Positions 46,242-57,203 are shown, counted from the stretch's first letter. The stretch: 64,000 bases of DNA from Rhodococcus sp. ARC_M6 (GCF_022810305.1 NZ_JALGQH010000002.1:62001-126000), one strand, 5' to 3'. Translations and numbers: made by a program. The notes: generated by a model from the sequence alone, not told the origin.

Positions 46242-46742
46242 ATGACTGAGAATTCCGATTCCGGAGCACTGTCGGAGCAGACGCGGGCGCGCCTGGCCAC
46301 AGAATTGGCTGATCTGAGGACACAGCGGGATCAGATGGCCGCAGAACTCACCAGCGATCATGACACCGTCGGGGATCGAGGCGACGCAGCCGACGATCTG
46401 GAACGAGCGGACGACGTGGCGCTGATCGATGATCGGATCGACCAACTCGAGGCTCTGCTCGGAGGCTGGGCTACACCCAGCACACCCGGCGCCCTTCCCG
46501 ACGGCGCGGAGGTGACCGTGCAGTTTCCCGACGACGGGATCAGAAAGTTGCGCGTCGTGGCAATCACCGAAGAGACGCCGCGCGATGGCGACGATGTCAC
46601 ACTCACCGCCGACAGCCCCTTGGGTATTGCCCTCGCCGGCCATCAACCGGGCGACACCGTCACCTACATGACGCCGCAGGGATCGCGGCAGGTTCAACTG
46701 CTGGCAGTGAACCTGCCGGTCGGACCCGACGCCTCCCCCTGA
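46242..46742 (+). CDS. GreA/GreB-type elongation-factor-like protein
   Basis: 166 residues from ATG 46242 with GGGAG upstream. The N-terminal half is a coiled coil (RARLATELADLRTQRDQMAAEL; DDLERADDVALIDDRIDQLE). The C-terminal half is a GreA/B FKBP-like domain (GAEVTVQF, ..PLGIALAGHQPGDTVTYMTPQGSRQV). The acidic pair at the coil tip needed for transcript cleavage is present as DHDTVGDRGD-type residues but not in the canonical form, so it may modulate RNA polymerase rather than act as GreA. A longer frame to 46053 is not supported. Confidence 0.75.
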   Translation: MTENSDSGALSEQTRARLATELADLRTQRDQMAAELTSDHDTVGDRGDAADDLERADDVALIDDRIDQLEALLGGWATPSTPGALPDGAEVTVQFPDDGIRKLRVVAITEETPRDGDDVTLTADSPLGIALAGHQPGDTVTYMTPQGSRQVQLLAVNLPVGPDASP

Positions 46743-46801
46743 AACGACCCCGATCCCATTGGGCGACAACAGCAATCCGACAACGAACGTAGGAGCGTCC
46801 G

Positions 46802-47098
46802 ATGACGATAGAACATCAACGACACACCGAACACGAGCACATTCATGGAGAAGGTTGCGGCCACGTTTCCGTTCCTCATGGTGACCACGTCGACTACGTG
46901 CATGACGGGCACCTGCACCGCGCCCACGGCGATCATGTCGACGAATGTGAAACGGGTGAGCACCACGTGCATGAGGGTCACGACCACACCCATGGTGAAG
47001 GGTGCGGCCACGTCGCCATTCCGCACGGCGATCACACGGATTACGTCCACGATGGTCATAGACACGCCGCACACGGTGAGCATTACGACGAGCACTGA
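46802..47098 (+). CDS. Histidine-rich tandem-repeat metal-binding protein
   Basis: 98 residues, about 28 of them His and many Asp/Glu. Two copies of a roughly 45-residue unit are visible: HIHGEGCGHVSVPHGDHVD then YVHDGHLHRAHGDHVDE, and HTHGEGCGHVAIPHGDHTD then YVHDGHRHAAHGEHYDE. Each unit has one Cys in GEGCGH; a further Cys lies in the linker (DECETG). The pattern implies binding of several Zn, Ni, Co or Cu ions, as store, buffer or chaperone. No signal peptide is present, so it is cytosolic. The start is ATG 46802. No metal transporter lies beside it. Confidence 0.8.
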   Translation: MTIEHQRHTEHEHIHGEGCGHVSVPHGDHVDYVHDGHLHRAHGDHVDECETGEHHVHEGHDHTHGEGCGHVAIPHGDHTDYVHDGHRHAAHGEHYDEH

Positions 47099-47220
47099 TT
47101 GACCCAGGCTCGCGCTCGTAACCAGCGAGCCGGAACCCGGCGCGGAATACCTGAATCGGTACCCGCTCGACGGTGATCAAGGGACACGGAGCGCGTAGGT
47201 TATCAGTGGGAGGCGCAGCG

Positions 47221-47730
47221 ATGAGCGAGCGGTTGTTCAACTTCTTCGACGAAGTCCTGCAACGTCATTTCGATCTCGGGACCGAGTCCTATCCGCAGGT
47301 GCGTCGGGCAGATGTCGACAGATTGCTTTCCGACGACACCCGACGACGCGTGGCAGAGGCCCGGATCGCGGCGGTGGAATGGGCCAACACCGAGAAAATC
47401 AGTGGCAATGCTGTGATCACATCGGATCGCTTGATCATCACACCGCACGGGTTGCTATATACCGCCGGATTGACGGGGTCGAGCACTCGCCACACTCTGT
47501 ACTACCTCGCGGCGCCGCCAGCATTGTTCGAGTCGATCGTCGAACTTACCGATACGACGCTCCTGCCGCCGGAGTCGACGGCGGTAGCGGTGGACGACCG
47601 ATTCGGCCACGAACTCACCTTTCCCTGGCCGCTCGATGCGACGCTTCGCCGGATGCTCGACGACCACCAGGTTCTGTGCCTGGACTTGTTCGAGGAGGGC
47701 CACTCCGCCCAACCGACCGTCGCCGAGTAA
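47221..47730 (+). CDS. Hypothetical protein
   Basis: 169 residues from ATG 47221. It begins MSERLFNFFDEVLQRHFDLG, then a helix RRRVAEARIAAVEWANTEK, and a beta-rich second half (AVITSDRLIITPHGLLYTAG; TAVAVDDRFGHELTFPWPLD). It looks like a folded cytoplasmic alpha/beta protein. No catalytic motif or family is recognised. The frame can extend to 47173, but the ATG chosen follows GGGAGG. Confidence 0.7.
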   Translation: MSERLFNFFDEVLQRHFDLGTESYPQVRRADVDRLLSDDTRRRVAEARIAAVEWANTEKISGNAVITSDRLIITPHGLLYTAGLTGSSTRHTLYYLAAPPALFESIVELTDTTLLPPESTAVAVDDRFGHELTFPWPLDATLRRMLDDHQVLCLDLFEEGHSAQPTVAE

Positions 47731-47852
47731 GCGATGGTCGTAGAACTCGCAGTCTCTGCCGCCCTGCTTCTGCCGGACCTCCACTTCGAGGTGGTTGAAT
47801 CGACACCCCGGGGCTGGGTGCACCCGTCCCGCCCGAATCGAGAGGCCAACTC

Positions 47853-48881
47853 ATGCATCTGGGCATCGACAGCTTCGTCTCGTCCGTGACCGACCCGACT
47901 GACAACCGTGTGATCGGTCCGGCTGAGCGGATGGCGCACCTGCTCGAAGAGATCAGCCTCGCCGACCAAGTCGGGCTCTACTCGTTCGGTATCGGCGAGC
48001 ACCACCGAAGCGAGTACTACGACTCGGCACCGCAGATCATCCTGGCCGCGGCGGCCGCTCGGACGGAACGAATTCGGCTCGGCAGTGCGGTCAAGGTGCT
48101 CAGCGCGGACGACCCGGTGCGGGTCTTCCAGCAATTCGCCACCCTGGACCTGATCTCGAAGGGACGGATCGACCTGGTCGTGGGCCGCGGTTCCTTCACC
48201 GAGGCGTTCCCACTGTTCGGCCTGGACCTCGCCGACTACGACTCACTTTTCAACGAAAAGCTCGAACTGCTTCTGCAGATCCGCGACAACCTCGAAGTCA
48301 CCTGGTCCGGTCAACACCGGCCACCTCTGGTCCGCCAAAGCGTCTACCCGCGGCCGGTGCAGGACCCGTTGCCGATCTGGGTCGGCGTCGGTGGGACCCC
48401 GGAGTCCTTCGCCCGCGCCGGGCACCTTGGTCTGCCCCTGATGATCGCGATCATCGGTGGTGAGCCGCGCCAGTTTGCGCCGCTCGTCGACCTCTATCGG
48501 CGAATGGGAGCCCAGGCCGGCCACGCACCGGAGGTGCTGCAGGTGGGACTGCACGTGTTCGGCTTCATCGCCGAGACCACCCAGGCGGCGGCGGACACCA
48601 TCTATCCCGGCTGGAACGAGATGTTTACCAACGTCTCCCGGGAGCGCGGGTTCCCCCGGCCGACTCGCCAGCAGTTCGACGCCACCGCTGGGCCGGACGG
48701 CGCCTTCTTCATGGGTGACCCGCAGACGGTAGCCGACAAAATCCTGCGCGTCGGCGAACAGCTGGGCGGCGTCGACCGACTGTCGCTGCAGATGACGAAC
48801 CCGCGGCTGGCCCATAGTGACCTGCTCCGCGGGATCGAGCTACTCGGCACCGAGGTCGCGCCACTGGTGGCGACAGCCTAG
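47853..48881 (+). CDS. Luciferase-like (LLM) flavin-dependent oxidoreductase
   Basis: 342 residues from ATG 47853. It is a bacterial-luciferase-type TIM barrel: MHLGIDSFVSS, GLYSFGIGEHHRSEYYDSAP, ILAAAAARTERIRLGSAVKVLSADD, RIDLVVGRG and LPIWVGVGGTPES are characteristic of the FMN- or F420-using LLM superfamily. The substrate is unknown; similar proteins act as monooxygenases or reductases. It is a single gene, 122 bases after the hypothetical gene. Confidence 0.9.
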   Translation: MHLGIDSFVSSVTDPTDNRVIGPAERMAHLLEEISLADQVGLYSFGIGEHHRSEYYDSAPQIILAAAAARTERIRLGSAVKVLSADDPVRVFQQFATLDLISKGRIDLVVGRGSFTEAFPLFGLDLADYDSLFNEKLELLLQIRDNLEVTWSGQHRPPLVRQSVYPRPVQDPLPIWVGVGGTPESFARAGHLGLPLMIAIIGGEPRQFAPLVDLYRRMGAQAGHAPEVLQVGLHVFGFIAETTQAAADTIYPGWNEMFTNVSRERGFPRPTRQQFDATAGPDGAFFMGDPQTVADKILRVGEQLGGVDRLSLQMTNPRLAHSDLLRGIELLGTEVAPLVATA

Positions 48882-48967
48882 GGATCGAGAGCCGAAAAGG
48901 CGGCTGGGCTGGTAACACTCATGCCCCAAAGGCGATAAACCAGACGGTCTGTCTACTTCAACGCGAA

Positions 48968-49186
48968 ATGAGTGTGCTCATGGGTTCAATCGAAGCTTTA
49001 TCGGCGATCACGGGATTGACCGTGGACGGATTGAACGCGGTGGCAAGTGCATATGCCCAAATCGGCGCCGAGTTCGTCAGAATATCTACGTCTTCGCCGT
49101 TGGGGTCGGTGGAAGGCTTCGGATTTCTCGCTATGGGGAGTCTGGGAATGACCCTGGCCGGATCCTTGGTCTACGGCTTCGCGTAG
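48968..49186 (+). CDS. Small hydrophobic protein
   Basis: 72 residues from ATG 48968 (or ATG 48980). The sequence is mildly hydrophobic with a C-terminal membrane-like segment (FGFLAMGSLGMTLAGSLVYGFA). It is followed 20 bases later by a perfect terminator, which supports real transcription. Its size and composition recall actinobacterial porin-like or surface peptides, but there is no motif to prove it. Confidence 0.55.
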   Translation: MSVLMGSIEALSAITGLTVDGLNAVASAYAQIGAEFVRISTSSPLGSVEGFGFLAMGSLGMTLAGSLVYGFA

Positions 49187-49206
49187 CGATTTTCCCCGCA
49201 CTGAAC

Positions 49207-49240
49207 CGCAGCCCGACATCTTTACTGATGTCGGGCTGCG
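49207..49240. terminator. Bidirectional terminator
   Basis: A perfect 14-base stem, 49207-49220 with 49227-49240, and a six-base loop. It lies between the small hydrophobic protein gene and the convergent gene at 49268. Confidence 0.8.
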
Positions 49241-49267
49241 GCCATGTGTATATCCAATCGGAATCAG

Positions 49268-49531
49268 TCATGCACCCAGTTCGGCGATCATCTGACTCAA
49301 TGACGCAGCAGCCAAAGCCAATTCGCTCTCATTCGGAGGGTCGCCGCCGGATGGCAGCTTGTCGAAGAGCTGCTCCCGCGTCACCACCGAGATACCGTCG
49401 ACCTGGAAACCTTCCTCATTGGGATCCAAGATTTCGATTCCACCGCCTACCGCCACGAGTTCCGCATGAGCAGTACTGTTCAAGAGGTCACGAAGGTGTT
49501 CGACCGTCACATTCAGATTGATCATGCGCAT
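49268..49531 (-). CDS. Small hypothetical protein
   Basis: 87 residues from ATG 49531 (or the second ATG, 49525). It reads MINLNVTVEHLRDLLNSTAH, AELVAVGGGIEILD, VVTREQLFDKL and a helical end LALAAASLSQMIAELGA. The composition is that of a folded acidic protein. No family is recognised. It may share transcription with the upstream aroE cluster. Confidence 0.6.
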   Translation of the reverse strand: MRMINLNVTVEHLRDLLNSTAHAELVAVGGGIEILDPNEEGFQVDGISVVTREQLFDKLPSGGDPPNESELALAAASLSQMIAELGA

Positions 49532-49656
49532 CTCTTCTCACGTCGACAGCTCCGAATCCGAGTACTCCACACGTACCCCCAGACTCGGACTCGAAAACCG
49601 AGCGCAGATCGACAACCTCCCCAAAAACGGAACAGGCCCGGCGTGCAGGCCAATCG

Positions 49657-50274
49657 TCATCCCTCTGCCATCACTCCGAAGGCCAAGGCCAGCAGCGCAG
49701 CACCACACATCGACGGCCCATGCGGGAGGCGCGATCGCCGCGCCAACACACCGGCCACCACCAACGTGAACAGCGGAGCCAACAGCGCCGCAGACAACCA
49801 CACCTGCGCGCCGGCCGACCCGGTGATTGCGCCCAGTGGAAGTGCTAGCTTCACATCCCCCGCACCCAGGGAAGTCGATGAAACGACATGCGTGACGAGG
49901 TGCATCCCCGCGAGCATGAAAGAACCAACCACCGCCGCCCACAGCGTTCCTGTAAACGCGGCGCCAACCAGAACGACGAGATACGCGGGCAGAGTGAAAC
50001 TGTTGGGCAGCCGCCGAACCGCGACATCAACGGACGAGACAGCGACGCACCACCACACCAGCACAAGGCCGGAAACAAGCTGCACCGCAGAAGAATTCGC
50101 TACACCGACAAAGATCCAACCAGCCGCGACGCACAACTCCGGCACGCCTCGTCGAACTGAAAAGCCTGCATAGAGGTTTCGGCGCAACCAACCGTCGGCA
50201 AAAAGGCGCGCACCGACGCCAGCGCCAAGTCCGGCTACAACCAACATCCACATGGGAACGAGCATGCAGCGCAA
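49657..50274 (-). CDS. Type IV prepilin peptidase (A24 family)
   Basis: 205 residues with about six membrane helices. The two catalytic aspartates lie in VSSVDVAVRRLPN and in GAGDVKLALPLG, both diagnostic for family A24A. The N-terminal methylase domain of long PilD proteins is absent, as usual in Actinobacteria. It cleaves leader peptides of Flp/Tad-type pilins. No pilin gene is seen in the window. It follows aroE by 59 bases. The start may be ATG 50253. Confidence 0.85.
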   Translation of the reverse strand: MRCMLVPMWMLVVAGLGAGVGARLFADGWLRRNLYAGFSVRRGVPELCVAAGWIFVGVANSSAVQLVSGLVLVWWCVAVSSVDVAVRRLPNSFTLPAYLVVLVGAAFTGTLWAAVVGSFMLAGMHLVTHVVSSTSLGAGDVKLALPLGAITGSAGAQVWLSAALLAPLFTLVVAGVLARRSRLPHGPSMCGAALLALAFGVMAEG

Positions 50275-50333
50275 CGCCTGGCGCAGCAGAACTGGAAATC
50301 GTGTTGTGGACTACCCCAACACTGTGGATAAAG

Positions 50334-51152
50334 CTAAGCGATCGCCGCAGCCATCGCTTCTCGCGGTGCGGGCTTGCCGGTGAACTGCTCCACCTGGCCG
50401 AAGGCTTGATTGAGCAACATCGCAAGGCCACCGATCACGGTGCCACCCGCCGCCTCGACGGCCGAGGCAAGGGGCGTCGGCCAAGGGTTGTAAATCGCGT
50501 CGAGAACAAAACGCGCCTTGCCGAGTTCCGCGGCAAATGGTGCCGCCGCATCCGCTGGAATTGTGCTGACAAGAACCGCCGACGCGGCGCAGACCGAACC
50601 AAGACGGGCATCGTCGAAGGAAAGAAATTCAACATCCAATCCGACAGCAATGCCACAGTCGATGGCACCGGACGCACGGACGCGATCGCGGGCGACCAGA
50701 GTCACGGATCGAACACCCATGTCCGCCAAAGCAACCAAAGCGGGCCGCGCGGTACCGCCGGCGCCGACAACAATCGCGGATGCTCCGGTGAGATCCCCGA
50801 CGCCACCGGCGATCAAGGCACCGCTGACGCCGTCGACGTCGGTGCAGTCAGCTCGCCAACCACCGTCGATGCGGACCAACGTGTTTGCCGATCCGATGAC
50901 TACAGCACGGGCAGTGCGTTCCGACGCGTATTCGAGTGCCGCGATCTTGCCAGGCATGGTCACCGAAAGACCGACCCACTCGGGGCCCAATCCGTCGACA
51001 AGCGCCGGCAATTGCTCACCGGTGCACTCGATCCGCTCGTAGCTCCAGTCCCCTAGCCCCAATGCTTCGTACGCCGCACGGTGCAGCAACGGCGACTTCG
51101 AATGCTCAATGGGGCTACCGAGAACTGCGGCCTTTCGCGCACTACCGACCAC
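50334..51152 (-). CDS. aroE: Shikimate dehydrogenase
   Basis: 272 residues. The substrate site is LGSPIEHSKSPLLH with the two Ser residues, catalytic Lys is in VTMPGK and catalytic Asp in CTDVDG. The NADP site is VGAGGTARPALVAL, then VTLVARD. It reduces 3-dehydroshikimate in aromatic amino acid synthesis. It overlaps mltG by 11 bases, the typical mycobacterial/rhodococcal arrangement. Confidence 0.95.
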   Translation of the reverse strand: MVGSARKAAVLGSPIEHSKSPLLHRAAYEALGLGDWSYERIECTGEQLPALVDGLGPEWVGLSVTMPGKIAALEYASERTARAVVIGSANTLVRIDGGWRADCTDVDGVSGALIAGGVGDLTGASAIVVGAGGTARPALVALADMGVRSVTLVARDRVRASGAIDCGIAVGLDVEFLSFDDARLGSVCAASAVLVSTIPADAAAPFAAELGKARFVLDAIYNPWPTPLASAVEAAGGTVIGGLAMLLNQAFGQVEQFTGKPAPREAMAAAIA

Positions 51153-52455
51153 TGTCGAGAATCCCGCTTTCCTGCGCTAGAACGATATTGGCGAGGTGCT
51201 CGTCGTAGCTCTTCGTGAAGAGAGTTTCGCCCTGCTTGTTGATGGTCACGAAGTACAGCCAGTCGCCGGGTGCCGGAGATTCGACTGCCTTGAGCGCGTC
51301 AATACTCGGCGATGCGATTGGTGTGGCCGGCAAGCCTGGCATGGCGTAGGTGTTCCACGGTGTGACCCGAGCACGATCGGCATCCGTGGTGGCAACCTCG
51401 GTGGTATCGAGCGAGTAGTTGACGGTGGAGTCGAACTGCAGTGGCTGATCGACGGCCAACCGGTTGACGATCACTCGCGCAACCTTCGACATGTCGTCGG
51501 TCAATGCTTCGCGCTCGACCAGCGACGCCGCGACAAGCAATTCGTACGGAGAGAGTCCGACACCGGCACCGGCCTTCAGAATGCCTGTCCCCTCGTACAT
51601 TTCGGCACTGCCTTGAACGAGAGTTCGCAGGATTTCCGTCGGCGTTGCTGTCGGATCAAAATCCCAACTGCTGGCAGCAATCAAACCTTCGAGTTGGCGA
51701 TCCTTGTCCGGAACACCCTTCACCGACGTGATGGCCCAACTCGGAACACCCAATGAAGCGAGGTCCGAAGATGCTCCGGCAGTGTTCAATTCGTCAGCAG
51801 AGACACATTTTTGGGCAGTGGCACTGCCAACGCAACTGGCCTCTGAAATGAGGTTGTAGATGCCCTTCTTGAGGGCACCGGTCTGCGCGTCAGCGGTGTC
51901 GTGAAGCTGACGACCGGCCGCAACCACAACCAGGCCCACGCGGGAGGTCGGGGCAACCAACGAGTTGAGCGCATCGGAAGCCTTGCTCTGCACGGGCACC
52001 TGATAGAAGCCCGGCTGAACTTGCTGGATTTCGGCCGAGTTCTTCACGGCGGCGTTGTAGAACGCTGCAGAACTGGCAACCACGTTCTTTGCGGCCAGCG
52101 TCGCACCGATCTCGGAAGCCGTCTCACCTGAATTGATCTGGATCACCACGGGAGCCCCACCGGGCCCGGCAAAATCTTCGGCCGCCTTGTTGCGGTCCAT
52201 GTACCAGGTGGCGCCGTAAGCACCGACGCCCAGAATTGCGATCACCAGGAAAAGAAGCGCGAAGACACCGACCTTCTTGCCACGCTTGGCGCGCTTGTTC
52301 TGCGCCTCACGTTGCTTGCGTGCCTGGGCCCTCGACATCTGCGGAGGGGCGATGGTCTGCGGCAGCGCACGCATGACCATGGTCTCGTCGTTGTCGAAAT
52401 CAAATGAACGCGCCGGGCGCTGGTGCGCTTCACCGTCGTCCCACCGCTGGTTCAC
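51142..52455 (-). CDS. mltG: Endolytic transglycosylase MltG
   Basis: 437 residues. A cytoplasmic N-terminus of about 60 residues is followed by one membrane helix ([20 protein letters not shown]), a LysM-like segment ([19 protein letters not shown]) and the YceG catalytic domain, with catalytic Glu in [15 protein letters not shown] and the end motif [17 protein letters not shown]. It cuts nascent peptidoglycan strands. Its ATG overlaps the ruvX stop by four bases. Confidence 0.94.
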   Translation of the reverse strand: MNQRWDDGEAHQRPARSFDFDNDETMVMRALPQTIAPPQMSRAQARKQREAQNKRAKRGKKVGVFALLFLVIAILGVGAYGATWYMDRNKAAEDFAGPGGAPVVIQINSGETASEIGATLAAKNVVASSAAFYNAAVKNSAEIQQVQPGFYQVPVQSKASDALNSLVAPTSRVGLVVVAAGRQLHDTADAQTGALKKGIYNLISEASCVGSATAQKCVSADELNTAGASSDLASLGVPSWAITSVKGVPDKDRQLEGLIAASSWDFDPTATPTEILRTLVQGSAEMYEGTGILKAGAGVGLSPYELLVAASLVEREALTDDMSKVARVIVNRLAVDQPLQFDSTVNYSLDTTEVATTDADRARVTPWNTYAMPGLPATPIASPSIDALKAVESPAPGDWLYFVTINKQGETLFTKSYDEHLANIVLAQESGILDSGR

Positions 52456-52985
52456 AGATCTTCCTCCGACGCAGGCGCGTCCCCCGACGACTCCCCTGGT
52501 TTCACTGCTCTACTCCGCTCGTCCAGCCAACCCTGCAGAATTTCTACCGCCGCAGCCTGATCGATCATCGGACGCTGACCGCGAGCTTTGACTCCGCTTT
52601 CGCGAAGGTTGCGCGCAGCCGTAACCGTCGTCAGTCGCTCGTCGGACAGTCTCACCGGGATCGGATCAACAGCCCGCTGCAGTCGTTTGGCGAATGCAGT
52701 GGCGATGCCGGCGGCTTTACCTTGCTCACCGCGCAGCGTCTGTGGCAGTCCGACGATAACCTCCACGGCCTCGTATTCGGACACGATGTCGATAATTCGC
52801 CGGATATCCGGCGCGTCGGGCCCACGTTCTTTGGCTCGGGGAACCGTTTCGACGGGTGTCGCCAGAATTCCGTCGGGGTCACTGGATGCAACCCCGATCC
52901 GAACACTGCCTACGTCGATCGCGATGCGTCGGCCGCGGCCTGGGTCGTCGAGACCGGGGCGATCGGGGCCCTGCAGCGCCACCAC
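52452..52985 (-). CDS. ruvX: RuvX/YqgF Holliday-junction resolvase-like RNase
   Basis: 177 residues. The RNase H-like fold shows [18 protein letters not shown] with the first catalytic Asp, [18 protein letters not shown], and [13 protein letters not shown] with the second acidic pair. It acts in pre-rRNA processing and possibly recombination. It starts two bases after alaS. The roughly 20-residue N-terminal extension is common in Actinobacteria. Confidence 0.94.
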   Translation of the reverse strand: MVALQGPDRPGLDDPGRGRRIAIDVGSVRIGVASSDPDGILATPVETVPRAKERGPDAPDIRRIIDIVSEYEAVEVIVGLPQTLRGEQGKAAGIATAFAKRLQRAVDPIPVRLSDERLTTVTAARNLRESGVKARGQRPMIDQAAAVEILQGWLDERSRAVKPGESSGDAPASEEDL

Positions 52986-52987
52986 CG

Positions 52988-55660
52988 TTAGCTGCCGCCC
53001 GCCAGTTCTGAGACCCGGTCCCGGATGGCATCGAGCGCCGCCGTGATTCCGGAGGCGTCGGAACCCGACCCCTGAGCCATGTCAGGCTTTCCGCCGCCGC
53101 GGCCACCGATCTTGGGTCCGAACGAACCGACGAGGTCGCCGGCCTTCACGCCGAGTGCCTGAGCTGCCTTGCTGGAGGCGACCACAAACGGAACCTTGCC
53201 GTCGATGTCGCCGAGCAACGCGACCACTGCGGGCTCGGAGCCGAGACGGCCCTTGATGTCGGTGACAAGCGCGCGGAGGTCGTTGCCGCCGACGCCCGCC
53301 GGTGCGGGTTCAGCGATGACGAGCACGCTTCCGATGCGCTTTGCCTTCTCGACAAATTCGCCGGCCGAGGCGAGAACAGCCTTGGCCTTGGCCTGCTCGA
53401 GTTCCTTCTCGGCCGCCTTGAGGCGCTCGACAAGTGCCTCGACGCGAGCCGGGACCTCTTCGGACGGAACCTTCAAGGACGAGGACAGGCCGGCGAGAAG
53501 CGCACGCTCCTTAGCCAGGTAGCGGTACGAATCCAAACCGACGTACGCCTCGACACGGCGAATGCCAGATCCGACGGACTGCTCACCGAGGAGCGTGACC
53601 TGACCGATCTGAGCGGAGCTGCCGACGTGAGTACCGCCGCACAGTTCCATCGAGAACGGGCCACCGATTTCGACGACGCGAACCTCGTCGCCGTAGTTTT
53701 CACCGAAGAGAGCCATTGCGCCCATCGACTTGGCCTTGTCGAGGTCGGTCACAAACGTGTTCACTGCAAAGTTGGACGCAACTGCCTCGTTGGTGACTAC
53801 TTCAATTTCCTGCTTCTGGGACTCGGTCAGAGCGCCCTGCCAGGAGAAGTCGAAGCGCAGGTAGCCGGGCTTGTTGAGCGAGCCGGCCTGCACGGCGTTG
53901 GGGCCGAGCACCTGACGCAGTGCCGCGTGCACCATGTGGGTACCGGAGTGGCCCTGGGTTGCACCCTTGCGCCATTCGGCGTCGACGTGAGCGAGGACGA
54001 CGTCGCCCTCGGTGATCTCGCCCTTCTGGACCGTCACCTTGTGTATCCAGACCTTCTTGGCGACCTTCTGGACGTCGTTGACCTTGGCTTCGAGGCCAGG
54101 CGCCGTGAGCGATCCGATGTCGGCGATCTGTCCGCCGGACTCTGCGTAGAGCGGGCTGCGGTCGAGGATGACCTCGATGGACTGACCGGCCGTGGCCACG
54201 GGCACCCGAACGCCGTCGACAATCAGTGCGAGGACGTGAGCCTCGGACACCAATTCGTTGAAACCGGTGAATTCGGTGGGGCCGCGATCGAGCAGTTCCT
54301 TGTAGACCGAGAGATCGGCGTGTGCGTGCTTGCGGGCACGAGCGTCGTCCTTGGCGCGCTTGCGCTGCTCGGCCATGAGCGTGCGGAAGCCGTCCTCGTC
54401 GACCGAGAGACCGGCTTCGGACGCCATCTCGAGTGTCAGGTCGATCGGGAAACCGTAGGTGTCGTGCAGGGCAAATGCCTGGTCGCCGGCAATGACGGAC
54501 TTACCGGAAGCCTTGATGGTTTCGGCAGCACCCTCGAACAGCTTCGAACCCGAAGCCAGTGTCTTGAGGAAAGCGGTCTCTTCGCCGACGGCAACGTTTT
54601 CGATGCGCTTGAAGTCGGTTTCGAGAACGGGGTACGACGGAGCCATCGTGTCGCGGACGACAACCATGAACTCACGCATGGTGGGCTGCTCGCTGCCGAG
54701 CAACTTGGCCGAACGCACGATACGACGCAGCAGACGGCGCAGGACGTAGCCGCGTCCGTCGTTGCCCGGGTTGACGCCGTCGGCAATCAACATGGCAGCG
54801 GTGCGGGCGTGGTCTGCGATGACGCGGAAACGAACGTCGGACGTGTGATCGGCACCGTAAACGCTGCCGGTCAACTCAGCAGCCTTCTCGATGACGGGAC
54901 GCAAAAGGTCTGTCTCGTAAACGTTTTCGACGCCCTGGAGCAGGAATGCAACGCGCTCGACACCCATGCCGGTGTCGATGTTCTGCTTCGGCAGCGGTCC
55001 GAGGATCGGGTAGTCGTCCTTGCTGATGCCCGCACCGCGCTCGTTCTGCATGAATACGAGATTCCAGATCTCGATGTAGCGATCCTCGTCGGCTTCCGGA
55101 CCGCCCTCGATGCCGTACTCGGCGCCGCGGTCGTAGAAGATTTCGGAACACGGGCCACAGGGGCCGGGAATGCCCATGGACCAGTAGTTGTCGGCCATTC
55201 CGCGGCGCTGGATGCGCTCCTCGGGAAGACCGACCTCGTCACGCCAGATTGCGAATGCTTCGTCGTCGTCATGGAAGACGGTCGCCCACAGGCGCGTCGG
55301 GTCGATGCCGTAGCCGCCGTTGTCAACGGAACCGGTGAGCAAAGCCCACGCATGCGAGATGGCTTCCTTCTTGAAGTAATCACCGAAGGAGAAGTTGCCG
55401 GCCATCTGGAAGAACGTGTTGTGACGGGTGGTGATGCCCACCTCTTCGATGTCCAGGGTGCGGACGCACTTCTGCACCGACGTGGCGCGGGTGTACGCCG
55501 GCGTCTGCTGGCCGAGGAAGTACGGCACGAACGGAACCATGCCGGCGTTGACGAACAGAAGGTTCGGATCGTCGAGAATCAGCGACGCACTGGGGACCTC
55601 GGTGTGGCCGGCCTTGACGAAGTGGTCGAGGAATCGCCTGCGGATCTCGTGGGTTTGCAC
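52988..55660 (-). CDS. alaS: Alanyl-tRNA synthetase
   Basis: 890 residues, full length. Class II motifs are in the first 250 residues ([33 protein letters not shown]-type motif 3 as [10 protein letters not shown]). The editing domain has [12 protein letters not shown] and the zinc-type CGGTHV. A C-Ala domain with Gly-rich [15 protein letters not shown] ends the protein. It charges tRNA-Ala and clears mischarged Ser and Gly. It opens the alaS-ruvX-mltG-aroE operon. Confidence 0.97.
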   Translation of the reverse strand: MQTHEIRRRFLDHFVKAGHTEVPSASLILDDPNLLFVNAGMVPFVPYFLGQQTPAYTRATSVQKCVRTLDIEEVGITTRHNTFFQMAGNFSFGDYFKKEAISHAWALLTGSVDNGGYGIDPTRLWATVFHDDDEAFAIWRDEVGLPEERIQRRGMADNYWSMGIPGPCGPCSEIFYDRGAEYGIEGGPEADEDRYIEIWNLVFMQNERGAGISKDDYPILGPLPKQNIDTGMGVERVAFLLQGVENVYETDLLRPVIEKAAELTGSVYGADHTSDVRFRVIADHARTAAMLIADGVNPGNDGRGYVLRRLLRRIVRSAKLLGSEQPTMREFMVVVRDTMAPSYPVLETDFKRIENVAVGEETAFLKTLASGSKLFEGAAETIKASGKSVIAGDQAFALHDTYGFPIDLTLEMASEAGLSVDEDGFRTLMAEQRKRAKDDARARKHAHADLSVYKELLDRGPTEFTGFNELVSEAHVLALIVDGVRVPVATAGQSIEVILDRSPLYAESGGQIADIGSLTAPGLEAKVNDVQKVAKKVWIHKVTVQKGEITEGDVVLAHVDAEWRKGATQGHSGTHMVHAALRQVLGPNAVQAGSLNKPGYLRFDFSWQGALTESQKQEIEVVTNEAVASNFAVNTFVTDLDKAKSMGAMALFGENYGDEVRVVEIGGPFSMELCGGTHVGSSAQIGQVTLLGEQSVGSGIRRVEAYVGLDSYRYLAKERALLAGLSSSLKVPSEEVPARVEALVERLKAAEKELEQAKAKAVLASAGEFVEKAKRIGSVLVIAEPAPAGVGGNDLRALVTDIKGRLGSEPAVVALLGDIDGKVPFVVASSKAAQALGVKAGDLVGSFGPKIGGRGGGKPDMAQGSGSDASGITAALDAIRDRVSELAGGS

Positions 55661-55729
55661 TAACCGGTCCTTACCTTCATGAGCGTCGAACTGTCGCTGT
55701 CCAGCGTAACCTGCACCCCACTTGCAGCT

Positions 55730-57151
55730 TTAACCCCGCACGATTCGACGCAGTTTTCCCACCCGATCAGCGATCTCTCGCTCGTTACCGTGGGCGGTGG
55801 GTCGGTAGTAGTCGACGCCGATCAGCTCGTCCGGCGGATATTGCTGCCTCAGAACACCGTCACGAGCCTCATGGGGGTATTTGTAACCAACCGCATTGCC
55901 CAATTGCTCGGCACCCTTGTAGTGGCCGTCACGCAGATGCGGCGGGACCAACCCTGATTTACCTGCAGCTACATCGGCCATGGCAGCTCCGAGCGCCTCG
56001 ATGACTGCCCCCGATTTCGGTGCCGTTGCCAGATGGATAGTTGCCTGCGCCAGAGCCAGCCGAGCCTCCGGCATACCGATCAACTGCACGGCTTGAGCTG
56101 CAGCCATTGCCGTTTGCAATGCCATCGGATCGGCCATGCCGATGTCTTCACTCGCGTGCACCACCAACCGGCGGGCAATGAATCGCGGGTCTTCCCCGGC
56201 CGTCAGCATTCGTGCCAGGTAGTGCAATGCCGCGTCGACGTCGGAACCTCGAATGCTCTTGATGAACGCGCTGATGACGTCGTAGTGCTGATCCCCGTCG
56301 CGGTCGTAGCGAACGGCGGCCTTGTCGACACTCGCCTCTACCGTCGCGAGATCAACCACGACGGGTCCGGATGATGCACCAGCCGTGTCGATGGCTGAGC
56401 CGGCGGCCGCTTCGAGAGCCGTGAGGGCGCGTCGGGCGTCTCCGGACGCCAGACGCACCAAGTGTTCCATCGCGTCGTCGGCGATGGTGATTGCGCCGCC
56501 GAAGCCTCGCTCGTCGGCGACGGCGCGCTCGAGAAGCTCTTGGATATCCGCGGCGGTGAGCGCCTGCAACTGCAGAACCAGTGACCGCGACAGCAGTGCC
56601 GACACCACGGAAAACGACGGGTTCTCGGTGGTGGCACCGACCAGCAGAACGATCCGGTTCTCAACCGCGGCCAGCAAGGCGTCCTGCTGCGTCTTGGAGA
56701 AGCGATGGACCTCGTCGATGAACAACACCGTCTGCTCACCGTTGAGAAGGCGTCGGCGGGCCAGTTCGATGACTCCGCGAACTTCCTTGACACCGGCGGA
56801 CAGGGCGGACAATGCCTCGAACCGTCGACCCGTCGCCCCCGAGATCAACGACGCCAAGGTGGTTTTGCCAGTACCGGGCGGCCCGTACAACAGCACCGAC
56901 GCCGCGCCGGAACCCTCGACCATCCGACGCAGGGGCGCGCCGGGCCCGAGGAGATGTTGCTGTCCCACTACCTCACCGAGAGTGCGTGGGCGCATCCGAA
57001 CCGCCAGCGGAGCGCTAGACGACACCGACGCCAAAGCCCGCTCGGCAGCCGAGACAACGTCAGGCTCGTCCACTGCCTCAGCCACTTCAGGAGTGGCCTC
57101 GAACAGACCGTTGTCATCCATCACGCTGTCCTCAGCTTGCCAATCGCTCAC
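55730..57151 (-). CDS. rarA: Replication-associated recombination protein A (RarA/MgsA)
   Basis: 473 residues from ATG 57151; an ATG at 57121 is also possible. It is an AAA+ clamp-loader-like ATPase: [21 protein letters not shown], Walker [12 protein letters not shown], Walker [11 protein letters not shown], sensor 1 [12 protein letters not shown]. The C-terminal domain drives tetramerisation ([21 protein letters not shown]). It acts at stalled replication forks. The 69-base gap to alaS suggests separate or leaky co-transcription. Confidence 0.95.
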   Translation of the reverse strand: MSDWQAEDSVMDDNGLFEATPEVAEAVDEPDVVSAAERALASVSSSAPLAVRMRPRTLGEVVGQQHLLGPGAPLRRMVEGSGAASVLLYGPPGTGKTTLASLISGATGRRFEALSALSAGVKEVRGVIELARRRLLNGEQTVLFIDEVHRFSKTQQDALLAAVENRIVLLVGATTENPSFSVVSALLSRSLVLQLQALTAADIQELLERAVADERGFGGAITIADDAMEHLVRLASGDARRALTALEAAAGSAIDTAGASSGPVVVDLATVEASVDKAAVRYDRDGDQHYDVISAFIKSIRGSDVDAALHYLARMLTAGEDPRFIARRLVVHASEDIGMADPMALQTAMAAAQAVQLIGMPEARLALAQATIHLATAPKSGAVIEALGAAMADVAAGKSGLVPPHLRDGHYKGAEQLGNAVGYKYPHEARDGVLRQQYPPDELIGVDYYRPTAHGNEREIADRVGKLRRIVRG

Positions 57152-57203
57152 AAAACGACGCTACCGGAGGGCACCGACGTAATTCATTGGATAGCGTGTG
57201 GCC

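Noticed and set aside
53627..55663. 678-codon open frame on the plus strand
   Set aside because: It is the antisense of alaS, whose motifs are complete; the frame has no recognisable protein pattern.
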